Origin: an uncultured Oscillospiraceae bacterium
GTDB lineage: Bacteria; Bacillota; Clostridia; Oscillospirales; Oscillospiraceae
Direction: 5' to 3'
DNA: 9,403 bases
Assembly: GCA_934546725.1 (NCBI GenBank)
Contig: CAKTED010000046.1
Location: 1-9,403 of the forward strand
This document shows, in pieces, positions 7,135 to 9,403 of the stretch. Each line of letters opens with the position of its first letter. The stretch's first letter is position 1. The notes under the pieces are model-generated. The model had not been told where the DNA came from. It searched no databases and worked only from the letters and a program-made list of their open reading frames with translations. The position numbers were made by a program, and so were the translations under genes.

Positions 7135-7143
7135 CTTGCATTC

Positions 7144-7686
7144 ATGGATATGATTAATGACAGCAAAAGAGAAAAGCAGATGAAAATTATAAATATTCTG
7201 CGTTACGCTATGCTGGCTATGATGGCGCTTGTTTTTGTAAGCTGGCTTTTGCCCTACTTTACATACGACGAAGCTGATTATGGTCTGCACAAGGGCTATA
7301 AGGCGACGAAGAGCCTGTGGGGGATCATGCTTTATCCCGCGAACTTCCTCCAGATGGAGAAGGTCATGGATATAAAGTATCTCAGCCTTAAGCATCTCCA
7401 CGTCGTTGTCATGATGACGATATTCGGCATTATCGGCATTATCGCCTGCGCCAATAAGCGCGGCCTCGGTACCTGCCTGTTCCCGCTTGCTTTCAGCATC
7501 TACGGCATTATCGGCTACTTCACCAACGATCTGATGAACGTTTACTGCAACCATCCCGGCACCCGCATCATCCAGATCATCCTCATTGCCATTACCCTCA
7601 TCGTTACCATTGCGAGCATAGTAGTTGGCGTTATGGAAATGAAGAGCAGACCCGAGGATTATTACCTCGCAGCTCCCGGTCAATAA
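7144..7686 (+). CDS. Four-helix membrane protein of unknown function
   Basis: I do not recognise this 180-residue protein. It starts with a short charged segment (KREKQMK) and has four hydrophobic helices at about 18-39, 84-102, 109-127 and 141-164. Positive charges put both ends and the short NKRG loop (about 104-107) in the cytoplasm. A roughly 44-residue loop (40-83, rich in Tyr, Lys and Asp/Glu) and a shorter one (NDLMNVYCNHPGTR) would be outside. Helices 2 and 3 share the pattern I-F/Y-GIIG, encoded by an exact 13-base repeat (7425-7437 and 7503-7515). No catalytic motif is visible. The gene stands alone with its own good promoter, strong ribosome binding site and strong terminator. Its second half is rich in ATC, ACC, CTC and CGC codons, suggesting substantial expression. 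It could be a small integral membrane regulator or stress protein, but nothing in the sequence decides this. Confidence 0.85.
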   Translation: MDMINDSKREKQMKIINILRYAMLAMMALVFVSWLLPYFTYDEADYGLHKGYKATKSLWGIMLYPANFLQMEKVMDIKYLSLKHLHVVVMMTIFGIIGIIACANKRGLGTCLFPLAFSIYGIIGYFTNDLMNVYCNHPGTRIIQIILIAITLIVTIASIVVGVMEMKSRPEDYYLAAPGQ

Positions 7687-7716
7687 GCCGCGGAGAGAGC
7701 CGGAAGTATAATTAAA

Positions 7717-7756
7717 AAAATCCGACGCCCGCTCAAACAGAGCAGCGTCGGATTTT
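7717..7756. terminator. Bidirectional intrinsic terminator between convergent genes
   Basis: AAAATCCGACGC (7717-7728) pairs perfectly with GCGTCGGATTTT (7745-7756). An inner GCTC/GAGC stem (7731-7734 with 7740-7743) closes an AAACA loop. Read rightward it ends in TTTT; read leftward it ends in seven T residues (complement of 7714-7720). It lies 30 bases after the four-helix gene and 16 bases beyond the end of the minus-strand permease gene, so it can serve both. Confidence 0.9.
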
Positions 7757-7772
7757 GTGCATTTATGTACTT

Positions 7773-8543
7773 TCAGCGGACTATATCGTAAATAAGCCGC
7801 ACGAAAAGGAGCAGGAGGACGAGGAGCATTATGCTGCGGACCCTATTTGCTCCGGTTTTTATTGCGCAGCGCGCGCCGAGGTAATTGCCGAGAATGCTGA
7901 ACACCGCAGCGGGGATAACGAGGGAGAACATGACCTTGCCGTTAATGATATAAACTACCGCCGAGGCAATGTTGGAAGCGAGGTTGCCTACCTTGGCGCA
8001 GCCGGAAGCGTAGAGCAGATCCATGCCGAGCACCATGGAGAAGGCGAGGATCATAAAGGTCCCCGTTCCGGGGCCGACGAGACCGTCATAGCAGCCGATA
8101 ACGAGTCCGATAAGCGCGCAGAGCAGGCGGTCGACGACCTTGCCGCGGGAGCGCAGGCTCCCTTCGGGGCGGTCGGTATTGCGCCTGATCATCATGATAA
8201 CGGCGACGACGGGCAGCGCGCAGAGAATGACGAGCTTCAATGCGTCGCCGCTCAGCATCAGCGCAATACGCGTGCCGATGAATGAACCGGCGAGAGCGCC
8301 GACTGCGGAAAAGACGGCAAGATCGAGCCATATCCTGCCGCTTTTTATGAACTTTCCAGACGCCGTAAGAGAGCCGATGCCGCTGACGACCTTGTTCGTT
8401 CCGGCGGCGAGGTGCGGCGGAAGACCCATAACGAGATAGGCCGGGAGCGATATGAGGCCGCCGCCTCCGGCTATGGAGTCGACAAAGCCCGCGAGGAAAA
8501 CGAGCGGGCAGATCGCAAGGCAGAACTTTAAAAGTTCGGGCAT
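7773..8543 (-). CDS. TauE/SafE (TSUP) family membrane permease
   Basis: At 256 residues this fits the TauE/SafE family, a group of membrane proteins linked to export or import of sulfite, sulfoacetate and other small organosulfur anions. The two-fold internal repeat of the family is visible. Repeat one has GFVDSIAGGGGLISLPA (19-35) and GTNK (48-51). Repeat two has GCYDGLVGPGTGTFM (150-164) and AKVGN (183-187). Most of the rest is hydrophobic, enough for about eight helices, and the protein ends shortly after the last helix. ATG at 8543 is preceded by GGAAG (8555-8551) at seven bases. It is transcribed alone on the minus strand, convergent with the four-helix gene and divergent from the hydrolase gene. 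No sulfur-metabolism gene is in view, so the substrate is unknown. Confidence 0.93.
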   Translation of the reverse strand: MPELLKFCLAICPLVFLAGFVDSIAGGGGLISLPAYLVMGLPPHLAAGTNKVVSGIGSLTASGKFIKSGRIWLDLAVFSAVGALAGSFIGTRIALMLSGDALKLVILCALPVVAVIMMIRRNTDRPEGSLRSRGKVVDRLLCALIGLVIGCYDGLVGPGTGTFMILAFSMVLGMDLLYASGCAKVGNLASNIASAVVYIINGKVMFSLVIPAAVFSILGNYLGARCAIKTGANRVRSIMLLVLLLLFVRLIYDIVR

Positions 8544-8589
8544 GAAAACACTTCCGTTCGGTAAATTATGAGCATATGCGACAGGTTAA

Positions 8590-8618
8590 AGGGTACCCGA
8601 TTCCGCATGCAATGTCAA
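8590..8618 (-). promoter_or_regulatory. Candidate promoter for the TauE/SafE-family gene
   Basis: On the minus strand, a consensus -35 TTGACA (8618-8613) is followed after 17 bases by TACCCT (8595-8590), a poor -10 (three of six). The -10 overlaps the palindrome GGGTACCC (8591-8598). An alternative -10 is CATAAT (8570-8565), which lacks a good -35. One of these probably drives the minus-strand gene. Confidence 0.4.
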
Positions 8619-8638
8619 GGCGTTTTTACCGCAGAGGC

Positions 8639-8667
8639 TGGAAACGCGGAGTAAAAGGTGCTAAAAT
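8639..8667 (+). promoter_or_regulatory. Candidate promoter for the metallo-hydrolase gene
   Basis: TGGAAA (8639-8644), a 17-base spacer and TAAAAT (8662-8667), with TG one base before the -10 (8659-8660). The -10 region TGCTAAAAT nearly copies TGCTAAACT of the promoter at 7058-7086. A transcript from here would have a leader of only about 20-25 bases. Confidence 0.55.
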
Positions 8668-8684
8668 ACAGATAAGCTATATTT

Positions 8685-8688
8685 GGAG
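8685..8688 (+). promoter_or_regulatory. Ribosome binding site that favours the TTG start
   Basis: GGAG lies nine bases before TTG 8698 but directly abuts ATG 8689, which is too close for that ATG to use it. This favours initiation at TTG 8698. Confidence 0.6.
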
Positions 8689-8697
8689 ATGAACGCT

Positions 8698-9403
8698 TTG
8701 CAGCTTAAATATTACAGGACCGAGTCGGTGTGCGGCGGGGTAACGCGCATCCGCTGCGCGGCGGGGGAGCTGTGCTACCTCGTGGAGGGCACGGCGCGCG
8801 CCGTGCTTATCGATACGGGCTCGGGATATCGTGGCCTTGACGAAACGGTTCAGGCAATAACGTCCCGGCCGGTGGACGTTATACTTACGCATGGCCACAG
8901 GGACCATGCGGGCGGCATTGTCCAGTTTGAGCGCGTGTATGCCGATATGGCGGACCGGGAGCTGCTGGAAATGCTTGACGACGATGAGTTTCGCCGAGGA
9001 TACCCCGTTTCGCTCAAGCCGAAGGTTTTTAAGGAGCTTGGCGCGGAGGAGTTCCTGCGAACGCATGAGCCGGAGCTTATTCCAATCACCGACGGCGACG
9101 TTATGGACCTGGGGGACGACGAGCTTGAGATCTGGGAAACTCCGGGGCATACTGCCGGAAGCGTGTGTATACTTGACCACAGGCGGCGGCTGCTCTTTGT
9201 CGGCGATACGGTAATAGACTGCGCGCTGCTGGTATTCGAGCAGTCCTGCTCCGTGGAAACGTACAGGAAGAGTCTTGAACGCATAAGGTTGCGCGCGGCG
9301 GAATACGACGCCATGTACTGCGCGCATCTTGACGGGATCGTCCCGCCGGGCGGAATTGACAGCCTGCTCGAATGCTGCGGCGATATTTTGGCCGGACGGG
9401 ACG
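8698..9403 (+). CDS. Metallo-beta-lactamase-fold hydrolase (3' end outside window)
   Basis: The first 235 residues of a metal-dependent hydrolase of the metallo-beta-lactamase superfamily, running off the right edge. The full metal-ligand set is present: HxHxDH as THGHRDH with H65, H67, D69 and H70, then H151 in TPGHTAGS, D170 in FVGDT, and H210 in YCAHLDG. It is therefore probably an active binuclear metal enzyme of the cytoplasm, closest in pattern to glyoxalase II-like and other general MBL-fold hydrolases. The substrate cannot be inferred, and a beta-lactamase role is not implied. The fold begins with LCYLVEG and AVLIDTGSG, as usual for the first strands. I chose TTG 8698 because GGAG (8685-8688) is well placed for it; ATG 8689 in the same frame would add three residues. 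The gene is divergent from the permease gene, with its own promoter candidate. Confidence 0.92.
   Translation, partial: MQLKYYRTESVCGGVTRIRCAAGELCYLVEGTARAVLIDTGSGYRGLDETVQAITSRPVDVILTHGHRDHAGGIVQFERVYADMADRELLEMLDDDEFRRGYPVSLKPKVFKELGAEEFLRTHEPELIPITDGDVMDLGDDELEIWETPGHTAGSVCILDHRRRLLFVGDTVIDCALLVFEQSCSVETYRKSLERIRLRAAEYDAMYCAHLDGIVPPGGIDSLLECCGDILAGRD

Noticed and set aside
7425..7515. Repeated CGGCATTATCGGC as a possible mobile or regulatory repeat
   Set aside because: Both copies are inside the coding frame and encode similar helix segments (GIIG), so protein-level similarity explains them.
7075..7683. 202-residue minus-strand open frame opposite the four-helix gene
   Set aside because: Codon-register shadow. 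The plus strand has promoter, ribosome site and terminator; the minus frame has no such signals and an acidic, low-complexity product.
7755..8285. 176-residue plus-strand open frame opposite the permease gene
   Set aside because: Its Glu/Asp/His-rich product is what the reverse of a hydrophobic-protein gene gives. It begins right at the terminator, and the minus strand clearly encodes a TauE/SafE-family protein.

Overview
The window looks like an ordinary chromosomal stretch from a Gram-positive-type, probably clostridial (Firmicutes/Bacillota), bacterium of moderately high GC. The grounds are a secreted protein with S-layer homology (SLH) domains, a VanZ-like protein, AGGAGG-type ribosome binding sites, TTG start-codon candidates and a preference for GC-ending codons. 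No tRNA, rRNA, CRISPR array, transposase, integrase or phage gene is visible. Seven of the eight genes are on the plus strand.

Left part (2-3347): a tightly packed set. It holds the 3' portion of an ABC exporter half-transporter (permease end plus complete ATPase), then a membrane-anchored protein of unknown function with an extracytoplasmic helical domain, then a secreted SLH protein with a divergent InlB-type repeat. The junctions are a few bases or a 4-base overlap, which argues for one transcript.

Middle part (3419-6907): a sugar-nucleotide block. A membrane-bound UDP-sugar 4,6-dehydratase of the WbpM/PglF/CapD type is followed by a GalE-type UDP-hexose 4-epimerase and a small VanZ-like membrane protein. 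No convincing terminator separates this block from the SLH gene, so both may share a transcript. The two enzymes would supply modified sugars for a cell-surface glycan; whether that glycan decorates the SLH protein is only an inference.

Right part (6908-9403): a 236-base intergenic region with hairpin potential and a good sigma-A-type promoter drives a stand-alone 180-residue, four-helix membrane protein that I do not recognise. A clear bidirectional terminator (7717-7756) separates it from a convergent minus-strand TauE/SafE-family permease. From a 154-base divergent intergenic region, a metallo-beta-lactamase-fold hydrolase then runs rightward off the window, most likely from a TTG start.

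The SLH gene and the four-helix gene use ACC/ATC/CTC/GTT-type codons noticeably more than their ACG/GCG/CTG-rich neighbours, which suggests high expression. Long open frames on the opposite strand of most genes lie in exact codon register with the real genes. They stay open because these genes rarely use TTA, CTA or TCA, and I treat them as shadows. I found no clearly novel defence, mobile or RNA system. The best leads are the unknown membrane-anchored protein beside the SLH gene and the stand-alone four-helix protein.
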